Below the pieces are notes generated by a model that was not told where the DNA came from, did no database searches, and worked only from the letters and a program-made list of their open reading frames with translations. Both the position numbers and the translations under genes were made by a program. Below, one piece after another: positions 52,358 to 60,968 of a stretch of DNA of 64,000 nucleotides. Positions within the stretch are counted from its first letter, which is position 1. Each line of letters opens with the position of its first letter. The stretch is from DATHAP01 sp963762865 (GTDB lineage: Bacteria; Actinomycetota; Actinomycetes; JACCUZ01): the NCBI GenBank assembly GCA_963762865.1, contig CAVXNC010000014.1, positions 186,001 through 250,000 on the forward strand, given 5' to 3'.

Positions 52358-53308
52358 TCAGAAGCTGGTCCAGCCACCCGGCCCGCTCCAGGGCGCGCCG
52401 TCGACCAGGACGCCGTCGCCCTGCTCGACCCGCCCGACGACGCTCCACGCCATCGGCAGGTCCACGTCCGGCGGGAAGGTCGCCGCCAGCGCGTGGTCCT
52501 CGCCGCCGGCCAGCAGCCACTGCACCGGGTCGGCGTTCAGCGCCCGCGCGGTGTCCAGGAACTCCTGCGGGACGTGGAACGCCTCGCTGCTCAACGCGAT
52601 CCCCACCCCGCTGGCACGGGCGACGTGGCCGAGGTCGGCGACCAGGCCGTCACTGACGTCGACCATCGCGGTGGCCCCCAGGGCCGCCGCCCTCGGCCCC
52701 TCGGCGTAGGGCGGCGCAGGCCTGCGGTGCGCCTCGACGAGCGCCCGCGGGGAGCGGAAGCCACGCGACAGCACGGCGAACCCGGCTGCCGCCCAGCCCA
52801 GCCTCCCGGCGACCGCGACCAGGTCGCCCGGCCGGGCACCGGCGCGGGTCACCGGGTCGCGTCCCTCGAGCGTCCCGAGGGCCGTCACCGACACGACCAC
52901 CGTGTCGCCGCGGACCACGTCACCGCCGGCGACCACGACGCCGGCCGACGCCGACTCCTCGACGAATCCGTCGACCAGTCCGAGCACCCAGTCGACGTCC
53001 CGGTCCACCGGCAGGGCGAGGCCGACGAGCAGGGCTGTCGGCGCGGCGCCCATGGCTGCGATGTCGGCGAGGTTGGCCGCCGCGGCCCGGGCGCCGACGT
53101 CGGTCGGGGCAGACCAGTCGGTGCGGAAGTGCCGACCCTCGACGAGGACGTCGGTGGTCGCCACGACCCGGCCGTCGGGCGCGGCCACGACGGCAGCGTC
53201 GTCACCGGGGCCGAGCAGCAGCACAGGGCCCGTCCCCGCGGCCCCCAGCCGCCCGGTGATGGCATCGATCAGGGCGAACTCGCCCAGCTCGCCGACCGTG
53301 TTGCCCAT
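52358..53308 (-). CDS. thiL: Thiamine-monophosphate kinase
   Basis: 316 aa from ATG 53308 (GAGGCGG upstream). Phosphorylates TMP to TPP. PurM/ThiL fold: LLGPGDDAAVVAAPDGRVVA, VLVEGRHFRTDWSAPTDVGA, NLADIAAMGAAPTALLVGLA and VDVSDGLVADLGHVA. Convergent with rpmB, divergent from the Lrp-domain gene. Confidence 0.92.
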   Translation of the reverse strand: MGNTVGELGEFALIDAITGRLGAAGTGPVLLLGPGDDAAVVAAPDGRVVATTDVLVEGRHFRTDWSAPTDVGARAAAANLADIAAMGAAPTALLVGLALPVDRDVDWVLGLVDGFVEESASAGVVVAGGDVVRGDTVVVSVTALGTLEGRDPVTRAGARPGDLVAVAGRLGWAAAGFAVLSRGFRSPRALVEAHRRPAPPYAEGPRAAALGATAMVDVSDGLVADLGHVARASGVGIALSSEAFHVPQEFLDTARALNADPVQWLLAGGEDHALAATFPPDVDLPMAWSVVGRVEQGDGVLVDGAPWSGPGGWTSF

Positions 53309-53385
53309 GCCGCCTCCTGCGTCGTGCCCGAGTCGCATCCGATAGGTTCCTGCCGAGCCGCCAGACTCTACGAAAGGCCGCGACG

Positions 53386-53622
53386 ATGGTTGTCCAGGCA
53401 TACATCCTGATCCAGACCGAGGTCGGCAAGGCCGCCGCCGTGGCGCGTGAGATCGCCGACGTCAAGGGCGTGACCCAGGCAGAGGACGTCACCGGCCCCT
53501 ACGACGTCATCGTCCGGGCCGAGGCCCGCAACGTGGACGAGCTCGGGAAGCTCGTCGTCGCGAAGGTGCAAGCCGTCGACGGGATCACCCGAACTCTGAC
53601 CTGCCCGGTCGTCCACCTCTGA
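53386..53622 (+). CDS. Stand-alone Lrp/AsnC ligand-binding (RAM) domain protein
   Basis: 78 aa: MVVQAYILIQTEVGKAAAVA, VTGPYDVIVRAEARNVDELG and the terminal TLTCPVVHL. This is only the amino-acid-binding dimerisation half of Lrp with no helix-turn-helix, so it probably modulates another protein. ATG 53386. Followed by an overlapping lipoprotein frame. Confidence 0.85.
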   Translation: MVVQAYILIQTEVGKAAAVAREIADVKGVTQAEDVTGPYDVIVRAEARNVDELGKLVVAKVQAVDGITRTLTCPVVHL

Positions 53623-54071
53623 CGGCACCGACGGCAGCGGCGGTCGCCGGCGCCGCCCTGCTGCTCACCGCCTGCAGCTCACCGGCGCCGGTCGACGTTG
53701 CCGTCCCCGCAGCCGACGGAACGGGCTGCGCGCGCCTCGCCACGCGGCTCCCGGCAGAGCTCGACGGCCGCGAGCGGCGCGACACCGACCCGACGTCGCC
53801 GCGGACAGCAGCCTGGGGCGACCCTGCGGTCGTTCTCCGGTGCGGGGTCGAGCGCCCGGCCGGCCTGAGGGGTTCCGAGGTCGTCGTCGTCGACGGCGTG
53901 GGCTGGGTGCTGGCCGAGCGCCCGAGGGAGTACGTCTTCACGACCTCCGACCTGGCGACGTACGTCCAGGTCCGCGTCCCGCGCTCGACACCCCGGACGG
54001 CGGCGACCGCACCACTGGTCGACCTGGCGTCGCCGGTCGAGGCCGCCCATCTCGAGCGAGGCAGCGGCTGA
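53619..54071 (+). CDS. DUF3515-like lipoprotein, no ATG/GTG/TTG start
   Basis: About 150 aa: LTAPTAAAVAGAALLLTACS has a signal-II lipobox (LLTAC). The mature part (GCARLATRLPAELDGRERRD; VVVDGVGWVLAERPREYVFT) resembles DUF3515, found beside the Lrp-domain and thiL/ddl genes in actinobacteria. Reading this frame upstream I see only CTG codons as possible starts: 53619, overlapping the previous TGA, or 53601, which adds the arginine of PGRPPL. Position and lipobox make it real; the start is unproven. Converges on ddl. Confidence 0.72.
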   Translation: MTAPTAAAVAGAALLLTACSSPAPVDVAVPAADGTGCARLATRLPAELDGRERRDTDPTSPRTAAWGDPAVVLRCGVERPAGLRGSEVVVVDGVGWVLAERPREYVFTTSDLATYVQVRVPRSTPRTAATAPLVDLASPVEAAHLERGSG

Positions 54072-54072
54072 G

Positions 54073-55269
54073 TCAGCGCAGCAGGTCGGGGCGGCGGGTC
54101 AGCGCGCTCTGCACCAGCCGGTCGACGAGCGCCGCGTAGTCGAGGCCGCTCTCGCGCCACATCAGCGGGAACATCGACACCGGTGTGAAGCCGGGCATCG
54201 TGTTGACCTCGTTGACGACGACGCCGGCAGCCGTGAGGAAGAAGTCGACCCGCGCCAGGCCCTCACAGGCCAGCGCCTCGAACGCCCTGACCGCCAGTGC
54301 CTGCACCTCGGCGACGACGTCGGCCGGCAGGTCGGCGGGCACGACGAGGTCGGTGCCCTCGTCGGGCAGGTACTTGGCGGCGAAGTCGTAGAACTCGTGC
54401 CCGCCACCGACGACGATCTCCCCTGGCACGCTGGCCTCGGGCGGGCCTCCGTCGACCCCCTCGAGGACGCCGCACTCGATCTCGCGGCCCTCGATGCCTG
54501 CCTCGACGACCACCCGCGGGTCGTGCTGGCGCGCCGCCTCGATCGCGTCGTCCAGCTCGCCCGGCCCGTGCACCTTGCTGATGCCGACGCTGGAGCCGGC
54601 GCGGGCCGGCTTGACGAAGGCCGGGAAGCCGAGCGACGCGACGGTCTCGCGGACCGCGGCCTTGTCGGTCTCCCAGGCACGCGGCGTGACGATCGCGTAG
54701 GGCCCGACCGGCAGGCCCGCGCCGCGCAGCAAGGTCTTCATGTGGCCCTTGTCCATGGCCGCGGCCGAGGCGAAGACGCCGGAGCCCACGTAGGGGATGC
54801 CCGCGAGCTCGAAGAGGCCTTGCAGGGTGCCGTCCTCGCCGTAGGGGCCGTGCAGCAGCGGCAGGACGACGTCGACCTGGCCCAGCTCCCGAGGCACCTC
54901 GCCGGGCTCGTAGACCGAGAGCCCGCGGTGCGTCGGGTCGGCGGCCAGCACGACGGCGGCGCCCGTCTCGTGGACCTCCGGCAGCTTGTCTCCGGTGATC
55001 GCCAGCCGCTCGGGGTCGTCGGCGGCCAGCACCCAGCGGCCCTCGAGCGAGATGCCGACCGGGACGACGTCGTACTTGTCGCGGTCGATGACCTGCAGGA
55101 CGCTGCCCGCGGACACGCAGGAGACGCCGTGCTCGGTGCTGCGCCCGCCGAAGATGACCGCGACACGGGGCTTTCGAGGGCGTACGTCCGGCTGCTCGGA
55201 CCGGTCGCGCTGGTCGTCCGCGTGGCCGGTCTCTTGCGTGGACATGGGGAGGTTGTCGGCGTCGCTCAT
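54073..55269 (-). CDS. ddl: D-alanine--D-alanine ligase
   Basis: Makes the D-Ala-D-Ala end of peptidoglycan precursors. 398 aa: N-terminal extension ~33 residues rich in Asp/Glu/Arg, then RVAVIFGGRSTEHGVSCVSA, HGPYGEDGTLQGLFELAGIP, and the ATP-grasp core (FVKPARAGSSVGISKVHGPG; ECGVLEGVDGGPPEASVPGE; ARVDFFLTAAGVVVNEVNTM). Nothing suggests a D-Ala-D-Lac specificity, but this is not decidable by eye. Convergent with the lipoprotein. Confidence 0.94.
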   Translation of the reverse strand: MSDADNLPMSTQETGHADDQRDRSEQPDVRPRKPRVAVIFGGRSTEHGVSCVSAGSVLQVIDRDKYDVVPVGISLEGRWVLAADDPERLAITGDKLPEVHETGAAVVLAADPTHRGLSVYEPGEVPRELGQVDVVLPLLHGPYGEDGTLQGLFELAGIPYVGSGVFASAAAMDKGHMKTLLRGAGLPVGPYAIVTPRAWETDKAAVRETVASLGFPAFVKPARAGSSVGISKVHGPGELDDAIEAARQHDPRVVVEAGIEGREIECGVLEGVDGGPPEASVPGEIVVGGGHEFYDFAAKYLPDEGTDLVVPADLPADVVAEVQALAVRAFEALACEGLARVDFFLTAAGVVVNEVNTMPGFTPVSMFPLMWRESGLDYAALVDRLVQSALTRRPDLLR

Positions 55270-55361
55270 CGGGTCCCAACGTACTTAAGCGTCCGGCAAG
55301 CCTTCGACAAGCCTCCGACAATCCTCCCTACCTGGCCGCCACCGACCGGGATACTCCTCCC

Positions 55362-56447
55362 ATGCCGCCCCCCTCGCCGCACGACAGCTCCTCCGCGCTG
55401 GCCCCGGCGACGGTGGCGGTGTCGGCCGGCCGACCGCCACGTACTCCCGACGGGCCGCTGAACCCGCCGCTGGTGATGGCGTCGACCTACCACGCCGGTG
55501 GCGAGGTGGGCTACGGCCGCTACGGGAACCCGACGTGGGAGATGTTCGAGACCGCGGTCGGCGCGCTCGAGGGCGGCGTCGCGACGTCCTTCGCGTCCGG
55601 GCTCGCGGCGGTGGCGGCGGTGCTCGACCTGGTGCCGCCCGGCGGCCTCGTGGTGGCGCCACCGGACGCCTACTACGGGAGCCTGAGGATCGTGGCCCGG
55701 CTCGAGGAGCAGGGCCGGATCCGGGTGCGGCGCGCCGATCTCACCGAGACCGCCGGGCTCGCGGCGGCCGTCGACGGCGCGGACCTGGTCTGGGCGGAGA
55801 CTCCCACCAACCCGCTGCTGAAGGTCGTGGATCTCGCGGCGCTGGCGGAGCGGTGCACCGCAGCCGGTGCGCTGCTGGCCGTCGACAGCACGTTTGCGAC
55901 GCCGGTGCTGCAGCGGCCGCTCGAGCTCGGGGCGGACATCGTGGTGCACAGCGTCACGAAGTTCCTGTCCGGGCACTCCGACCTGCTGCTCGGTGTCGCC
56001 GTCGCGCACGACGCCGACGTCGCGACCCGGCTGGTGGAGACGCGCAGCGTGCTGGGTGCCCTGCCCGGGACGGTGGAGGCCTGGCTCGCGCTGCGCGGGC
56101 TTCGGACGCTGCACCTGCGCATCGAGCGCGCGTCGGCGAACGCTGCCGAGCTGGCCCGACGACTCGCGGGTCACACCGCGGTGTCGACGGTGCACTACCC
56201 GGGCTTCGGCGCGATGGTGTCGGTGGACCTGCGTGGCGCGCCGCAGGCGGCCGAGCTGGTGTGCGAGTCCACCGAGCTGTGGGTGCACGCGACCAGCCTC
56301 GGCGGCGTCGAGTCGTCGCTGGAGCGACGCCGCCGGTGGCCCGGGGAGTCGACGGCGGTGCCCGAGACGCTGCTGCGGATGTCGGTCGGCGTGGAGGACG
56401 TCGAGGACCTGTGGGACGACATCGACCAGGCCCTGCCGCACGGCTGA
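55362..56447 (+). CDS. Cystathionine gamma-synthase/lyase-type PLP enzyme
   Basis: 361 aa, shorter than the ~390 of most relatives. PLP core: MASTYHAGGEVGYGRYGNPT, WAETPTNPLLKVVD, VHSVTKFLSGHSDLLLGVAV with the Schiff-base lysine, and an end ETLLRMSVGVEDVEDLWDDI. Substrate (homoserine esters, cystathionine or methionine) is not assignable. ATG 55362, divergent from ddl. Confidence 0.87.
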   Translation: MPPPSPHDSSSALAPATVAVSAGRPPRTPDGPLNPPLVMASTYHAGGEVGYGRYGNPTWEMFETAVGALEGGVATSFASGLAAVAAVLDLVPPGGLVVAPPDAYYGSLRIVARLEEQGRIRVRRADLTETAGLAAAVDGADLVWAETPTNPLLKVVDLAALAERCTAAGALLAVDSTFATPVLQRPLELGADIVVHSVTKFLSGHSDLLLGVAVAHDADVATRLVETRSVLGALPGTVEAWLALRGLRTLHLRIERASANAAELARRLAGHTAVSTVHYPGFGAMVSVDLRGAPQAAELVCESTELWVHATSLGGVESSLERRRRWPGESTAVPETLLRMSVGVEDVEDLWDDIDQALPHG

Positions 56448-56512
56448 GCGCATGCCGCGCGTCGCGTGTATCCCGGGTTGACGATCGTCGGCCGGACTGG
56501 CAGCCGAAACCT

Positions 56513-56635
56513 GAAGATCGTTGCCCGGCCACACATCGGCCCGGTCCCCGGAAAGGCACACGAGAGACATCAAGCGCGGAGCGCAGGCACCTCGCGGCGA
56601 CCGCCGACGCACTGTGTGGCCAGGGGACGATCTTT
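56513..56635. repeat. Imperfect inverted-repeat pair in an intergenic gap
   Basis: Arms 56513-56535 and 56613-56635, 19 of 23 positions complementary (shared AAGATCGT and GGCCACACA blocks), spacer 77 nt. They lie in the 240-nt gap 56448-56687, which has no gene. A relic of a small transposable element is possible; I see no duplication of target site or transposase. Confidence 0.55.
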
Positions 56636-56687
56636 GGTCTCAGTGCAGGCGGACCAACTGCCGGCCCCTGCTCGACGTCGGTCGCGC

Positions 56688-57554
56688 TCAGGCGGTGCGC
56701 GCGACGAGCCCGGCCGTCAGCGGCGCGAGGACCGCGCACAGCTCCGCGTCGACCTTCGTGGTCGCCAGGTCGTCGCCGCGGGTCCAGCCCTGGTTGACGA
56801 TGACGACCGGCTTGCCGAGACCGTGCGCCTGGCGCACGAACCGCAGCCCGGACATCACCGCCAGCGACGACCCGAGCACCAGCAAGGACCGGCAGCGCTC
56901 GACGAGGGACCGGCAGTGCGCGACCTTGTCGGGCGGGACGTTCTCACCGAAGAACACCACGTCGGGCTTGAGGATCCCGCCGCAATGCGTGCAGTCGACC
57001 ACCTGGAAGCCGGCCACGTGCTCGTCGTCGAGCAGCACGTCGCCGTCCGGGTTGACCCGGGTGACACGACGGGACGCCTCGGCCGTCCAGTCCGGGTTGG
57101 CCGCGCTGAGGCGTTCGTCGAGCTCCCGCCGCGACGTACGCCGGAGACAGCCGAGGCACATGACGAGGTCGAGGTTGCCGTGCAGCTCGACGACGTCGGT
57201 GGCGCCGCCCGCCTGGTGCAGACCGTCCACGTTCTGCGTCAGCAGACCGGTGAGCAGGCCAGCCGCCTGCAGGTCGCCGACGCACCGGTGCGCGGTGTTG
57301 GGCTCGGCGCGCCGGAAGCTCCGCCAGCCGAGCTGGCTGCGTGCCCAGTAGCGCTGCCGTGCGGCCGGGTCGGCACGGAAGACCTGGTAGGTCATCGGCA
57401 GCCGTGCCCGCAGCGCTCCCGTCGGCCCGCGGTAGTCCGGGATCCCCGACGCGGTGGAGATGCCGGCCCCCGTCAGGACGAGCACGTCACCGTCGGCGAC
57501 GACGTCGCGCAGACGTTCCAGCGGTACGTCGCGCAGGCCGGTCGTCTCACGCAC
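56688..57554 (-). CDS. Sir2-family NAD-dependent protein deacylase
   Basis: 288 aa. NAD-binding GAGISTASGIPDYRGP, TQNVDGLH, zinc cysteines CLGC and CTHC, LHGNLD with the catalytic His, and GSSLAV. This is the standard sirtuin set; the length and order match bacterial deacetylases of the larger CobB-like class. Start at 57554. Which targets it acts on is unknown. Confidence 0.9.
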   Translation of the reverse strand: MRETTGLRDVPLERLRDVVADGDVLVLTGAGISTASGIPDYRGPTGALRARLPMTYQVFRADPAARQRYWARSQLGWRSFRRAEPNTAHRCVGDLQAAGLLTGLLTQNVDGLHQAGGATDVVELHGNLDLVMCLGCLRRTSRRELDERLSAANPDWTAEASRRVTRVNPDGDVLLDDEHVAGFQVVDCTHCGGILKPDVVFFGENVPPDKVAHCRSLVERCRSLLVLGSSLAVMSGLRFVRQAHGLGKPVVIVNQGWTRGDDLATTKVDAELCAVLAPLTAGLVARTA

Positions 57555-57590
57555 GCTGTCAGTCTGCCCGGAGGACAGGGCCGCTGCAGG

Positions 57591-58592
57591 TCAGGAGGTC
57601 TCGGCCTTGGCCGACCGGCTCATGATGCGCCGCACGATCTCCTCCGGGGGCAGCCCGTCGTGCACCGCCGCGGCGACGTGCTCGACGATCGGCATGTCGA
57701 CGCCGTGCGCCTGCGCGAGCGCAAGGATCGACTCGGCAGACTTCACGCCCTCAGCCGTCTGGCGGGTCGAGGCGACGACCTCCTCCAGCGACATCCCGTG
57801 GCCGAGGTTCTCGCCGAAGGTGCGGTTGCGAGACAGGGGCGACATGCAGGTCGCCACCAGGTCGCCGACGCCCGCGAGCCCGGCGAAGGTCGCCGCGTCG
57901 GCCCCCTGCGCGAGACCGAGCCGGGTGATCTCGGCGAGGCCGCGCGTGATGATCGACGCCTGGGAGTTGTCGCCCATGCCCATGCCCTTGGCCATCCCGA
58001 CAGCGAGGGCGATCACGTTCTTGACCGCGCCCCCGAGCTCCACGCCGACCACGTCGGTGTTGGTGTAGACCCGGAAGTACGCCGTCATGCAGACCTGCTG
58101 GAGCTTCTCGGCGACGGCCTCGTCCGCGCACGCGACGACGCTTGCCGCCGGCTGGCGCTGGGCGATCTCCTTGGCGAGGTTCGGCCCGGAGACGACGGCG
58201 ACCCGCTCGGGGGCGGCACCGGTGACCTCGCCGATCACCTCGCTCATCCGCCGTGTCGTGCCGAGCTCGATGCCCTTCATCAGGCTGACGAGGACGCAGC
58301 CGTCGGGCAGCAGCGGCTTCCACTCGGTCAGGTTGGCGCGCAGCGTCTGCGACGGCACCGCAAGCACGACCACCTCGGCGGTGGACAGCGCCGCCGCCGC
58401 GTCGGCCGTCGCCGAGATCGACTCCGGCAGCGCGATCCCGGGCAGGTAGTCGGCGTTCTCGTGCGCGCGGTTGATGGCCTCCGCGGCCTCCGCGCGCCGC
58501 CCCCAGAGGACGACGTCGGCCCCGGCGTCGGCGAGGATGATGGAGAACGCGGTCCCCCACGAGCCGTTGCCCAGAACCGCGACTCGCGTCAC
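57591..58592 (-). CDS. gpsA: Glycerol-3-phosphate dehydrogenase [NAD(P)+]
   Basis: 333 aa: AVLGNGSWGTAFSIILADAG (NAD(P) fold), SLMKGIELGTTRRMSEVIGE, catalytic Lys in GGAVKNVIALAVGMAKGMGM, and MGDNSQASIITRGLAEITRL. Supplies sn-glycerol-3-phosphate for plsC. GTG 58592 overlaps the plsC stop by 4 nt, so the lipid genes form an operon. Confidence 0.95.
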   Translation of the reverse strand: MTRVAVLGNGSWGTAFSIILADAGADVVLWGRRAEAAEAINRAHENADYLPGIALPESISATADAAAALSTAEVVVLAVPSQTLRANLTEWKPLLPDGCVLVSLMKGIELGTTRRMSEVIGEVTGAAPERVAVVSGPNLAKEIAQRQPAASVVACADEAVAEKLQQVCMTAYFRVYTNTDVVGVELGGAVKNVIALAVGMAKGMGMGDNSQASIITRGLAEITRLGLAQGADAATFAGLAGVGDLVATCMSPLSRNRTFGENLGHGMSLEEVVASTRQTAEGVKSAESILALAQAHGVDMPIVEHVAAAVHDGLPPEEIVRRIMSRSAKAETS

Positions 58593-59361
58593 GAGGCCCT
58601 CCTCGGTCGGTTGGGGTCACCCATGCGCGGCAGCTCGGTGCTGCGCAGGTCGAACCTGGTCGCGGGAGCCTGCTCGCCGCGGATCTCCTCGAGCAGCGAG
58701 GTGATCGCGGTCATCAGCCGCTCGGTCACCTCGCGCAGCAGGGGTGCGTCGATCGGACGGCCGGCGAGGTCGGAGAGGTCCACCGGCGGTCCGGCGCGCA
58801 TGTGCATGGTCTTGCGCGGGAAGATGTCCGGCTTCTTCGCGTACGGCGCCAGCAGCTCCTGCGGGCCCCACTGGGCGATCGGGATGACCGGGGCGCCGGT
58901 CTCCAGGGCGACCCGGGCGGCGCCGGTCTTGCCGACCATCGGCCACTGGTCCGGGTCGCGGGTCAGCGTGGCCTCCGGGTAGATCGCCACGCACGCGCCG
59001 TCGCGGACTGCCGTGACCGCCGCCGAGAAGGCCCGTCGAGGCGTCCGCGGACTCCCGGTAGACCGGGATCTGCCTGGTGCCCCGGAGCACGCTGCCCGAC
59101 GAAGAAGACCCGGAAGAGGCCCTCCTTGGCGAGGTACCTGGGCAGTCGGCCGTTGTCGAAGAGGAAGTGGGCGAAGGTCAACGGGTCGACGTGCGAGACA
59201 TGGTTGGTCACCACGATCACGCCACCCGTCGACGGCAGGTTGTCGGCGCCTCGCCAGTCACGCTTGGTCAGGACCATGAGCAACGGCCGGAGGATGACGA
59301 CGGCCAGCCGGAACCAGAAGCCGATGCGCCTCGGCCGCCGCCGACCTCCGTCCTGGCTCAT
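58589..59361 (-). CDS. plsC: 1-acyl-glycerol-3-phosphate acyltransferase, two frameshifts
   Basis: Makes phosphatidate for CdsA. The gene is in three frames: 59361-59095 (MSQDGGRRRPRRIGFWFRLA, acceptor motif NHVSHVDPL = HxxxxD), 59093-59034 (SVLRGTRQIPVYRESADAST) and 59032-58589 (AFSAAVTAVRDGACVAIYPE then ATLTRD). Extra bases lie at about 59094 and 59033. Removing both gives 256 aa with all motifs in order. Two insertions 61 nt apart in one housekeeping gene are more likely sequence error than decay, since both flanks remain well conserved. Confidence 0.85.
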
Positions 59362-59379
59362 GCTGGCAGGCTAGTCCGC

Positions 59380-60021
59380 GTGGACCCTGCGAGCCGCCAC
59401 TGGTGCCTGGTCGTGCCGGTCAAGCGCCTCGACCATGCCAAGACCCGGCTCGACGGGCCGTTTGCGACGTACCGCCGCGACCTGGCGCTCGCCTTCGCGC
59501 TCGACACGGTGGCGGCGGCCCTGTCCTGCCCGATCGTGTCCGCGGTGCTCGTGGTCACCGACGAACCCGAGGCGGCGGAGCGGCTGTCGGCTCTCGGTGC
59601 CGAGGTGACAGGGGACGACCCGGACGCCGGCCTGAACCCGGCGCTCGCCCACGGCGCCGGCCTCGTCGTCGGCCGGCACCCCGGCACCTCGGTCGGCACC
59701 ATCGCCGCCGACCTGCCCGCGCTGCGGCCAGACGAGCTCGCCGCCGCTCTGGGCCGGGCCGGCGCGCACCCGCGGGCGTTCGTCCGCGACCTCGAAGGCG
59801 GCGGTACGACGCTCCTGCTGGCCCGGACGGTCACCGACCTGCGGCCTGCCTTCGGGCCACGGTCGGCGCAGCGGCACCTCGACGGTGGCGCGGTCGAGGT
59901 GGCCGCGGACGACCTGCCCACTGTCCGCGCGGACGTCGACCGGCCGGCCGACCTCGAGGCGGCGCTGGGCCTGGGCGTCGGTCCGGCGACGGCGGCTGTG
60001 CTGGCCGTCCGGGGTCGGTAG
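59380..60021 (+). CDS. cofC: 2-phospho-L-lactate guanylyltransferase
   Basis: 213 aa from GTG 59380 (DPASRHWCLVVPVKRLDHAK). CofC makes lactyl-2-diphospho-5'-guanosine for coenzyme F420. VPVKRLDHAKTRLDGPF and TIAADLPALRPDEL fit the nucleotidyltransferase fold. F420 is standard in actinobacteria; other cof genes (fbiABC) are not in this window. Divergent from plsC across 18 nt. Confidence 0.88.
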   Translation: MDPASRHWCLVVPVKRLDHAKTRLDGPFATYRRDLALAFALDTVAAALSCPIVSAVLVVTDEPEAAERLSALGAEVTGDDPDAGLNPALAHGAGLVVGRHPGTSVGTIAADLPALRPDELAAALGRAGAHPRAFVRDLEGGGTTLLLARTVTDLRPAFGPRSAQRHLDGGAVEVAADDLPTVRADVDRPADLEAALGLGVGPATAAVLAVRGR

Positions 60022-60030
60022 GTTCGTCGC

Positions 60031-60249
60031 GTGCAGGCAACGGTCCGCAGCTTCGACCCGGTCACCCGGTCGGGCACCGTGCTCCTGGACGACGGGGTGG
60101 AGCTGCCCTACGACGGGCCGGCCTTCGACGCCGGCCGCATCCGGCTGCTGCGCGTCGGCCAGCGGGTGCGCATCGAGGTGACCGGCGACGAGCAGCGACC
60201 GGGTGCCCGCCGGGTCACCTTCCTCACCGTCGCGACCCTGCCCTCCTGA
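60031..60249 (+). CDS. Small cold-shock/OB-domain-like protein
   Basis: 72 aa: MQATVRSFDPVTRSGTVLLD, VGQRVRIEVTGDEQRPGARR. OB-fold RNA-binding character is likely from the FDPVTRSGTVLLDDG-type opening, but it lacks the full KGFGFI motif, so it is a divergent relative of cold-shock proteins. Follows cofC by 9 nt. Confidence 0.68.
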   Translation: MQATVRSFDPVTRSGTVLLDDGVELPYDGPAFDAGRIRLLRVGQRVRIEVTGDEQRPGARRVTFLTVATLPS

Positions 60250-60268
60250 CGCCCTGCCCTCCAGACGG

Positions 60269-60307
60269 CGACGGCCCGGTCACCCGCGTGGGGCGACCGG
60301 GCCGTCG
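60269..60307. terminator. Bidirectional hairpin between cofC operon and hup
   Basis: CGACGGCCCGGTC / GACCGGGCCGTCG, a perfect 13-bp stem with 13-nt loop, between two convergent genes (stops at 60249 and 60324). A terminator for both sides. Confidence 0.75.
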
Positions 60308-60323
60308 ACAGCCGGAGCTGGCG

Positions 60324-60803
60324 TCAGCGCTTGCGCGCGGGGGCCTTCTTGGCGGTCTTCCTCGCCGGCGCCTTCTTGGCCGGGGCCTTCTTGGCCGTCG
60401 TCTTCTTGGCGGTGGTCTTCTTGGCCGGGGCCCTCTTCGCCGTCGTCTTCTTGGCAGCCGTCTTCTTCGCCGGCGCCGCGGTGCCGGTGGCCGAGCGGGC
60501 TGCCGAGACGGCGACCTTCGGCAGCTTCTTCGCGCCGCTGACGACGTCCTTGAAGCTCTGGCCCGCCTTGAACTTCGGCACCGACGTCTTCTTGATCTTC
60601 ACGGCCGCGCCGGTGCGCGGGTTGCGGCCCGTGCGCGCCGGACGGGCGACCTTCTCGAAGACGCCGAAGCCGGTGATGGCCACTCGCTCGCCCGAGGCGA
60701 CGGCACGGGTCACCGTGTCGATGACGGCCTCGACCGCGTCGGTCGCGGCCTTCTTGCTGCCGAGCTGGGTGGACAGCCGGTCGATCAGCTGAGCCTTGTT
60801 CAC
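60324..60803 (-). CDS. hup: HU-family DNA-binding protein with Lys/Ala tail
   Basis: 159 aa: HU core (MNKAQLIDRLSTQLGSKKAA, EKVARPARTGRNPRTGAAVK) to ~residue 90, then a basic tail of AAKKT/APAKK repeats like a eukaryotic H1 C-terminus. This is the actinobacterial HU/Hlp type, known for chromosome compaction. ATG start; a clear promoter lies 55-85 nt upstream. Confidence 0.95.
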   Translation of the reverse strand: MNKAQLIDRLSTQLGSKKAATDAVEAVIDTVTRAVASGERVAITGFGVFEKVARPARTGRNPRTGAAVKIKKTSVPKFKAGQSFKDVVSGAKKLPKVAVSAARSATGTAAPAKKTAAKKTTAKRAPAKKTTAKKTTAKKAPAKKAPARKTAKKAPARKR

Positions 60804-60857
60804 TGTGGAAACCCCTTGGAGGTTGCGGATGTTCGAGCGGTCACTCGATTCGGTGCG

Positions 60858-60886
60858 ACGTTAGGCGCTCTACGGTGACGTGACAA
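60858..60886 (-). promoter_or_regulatory. hup promoter
   Basis: Minus strand: -35 TTGTCA (60886-60881), 17-nt spacer, -10 TAACGT (60863-60858). Good consensus with the ideal spacing, about 55 nt before the hup start. Confidence 0.6.
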
Positions 60887-60968
60887 ACACCGCCACCCCC
60901 AAATCCCGTTGTGTCGCAACGACAAAGGCCGTCCGAGCCGCCCTCGGTGAGCCTCCGGGTTATGCCCG

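Noticed and set aside
58617..59090. Independent 157-aa gene in the plsC region
   Set aside because: Only its first ~20 codons are real; they form the middle piece of plsC between two insertions.
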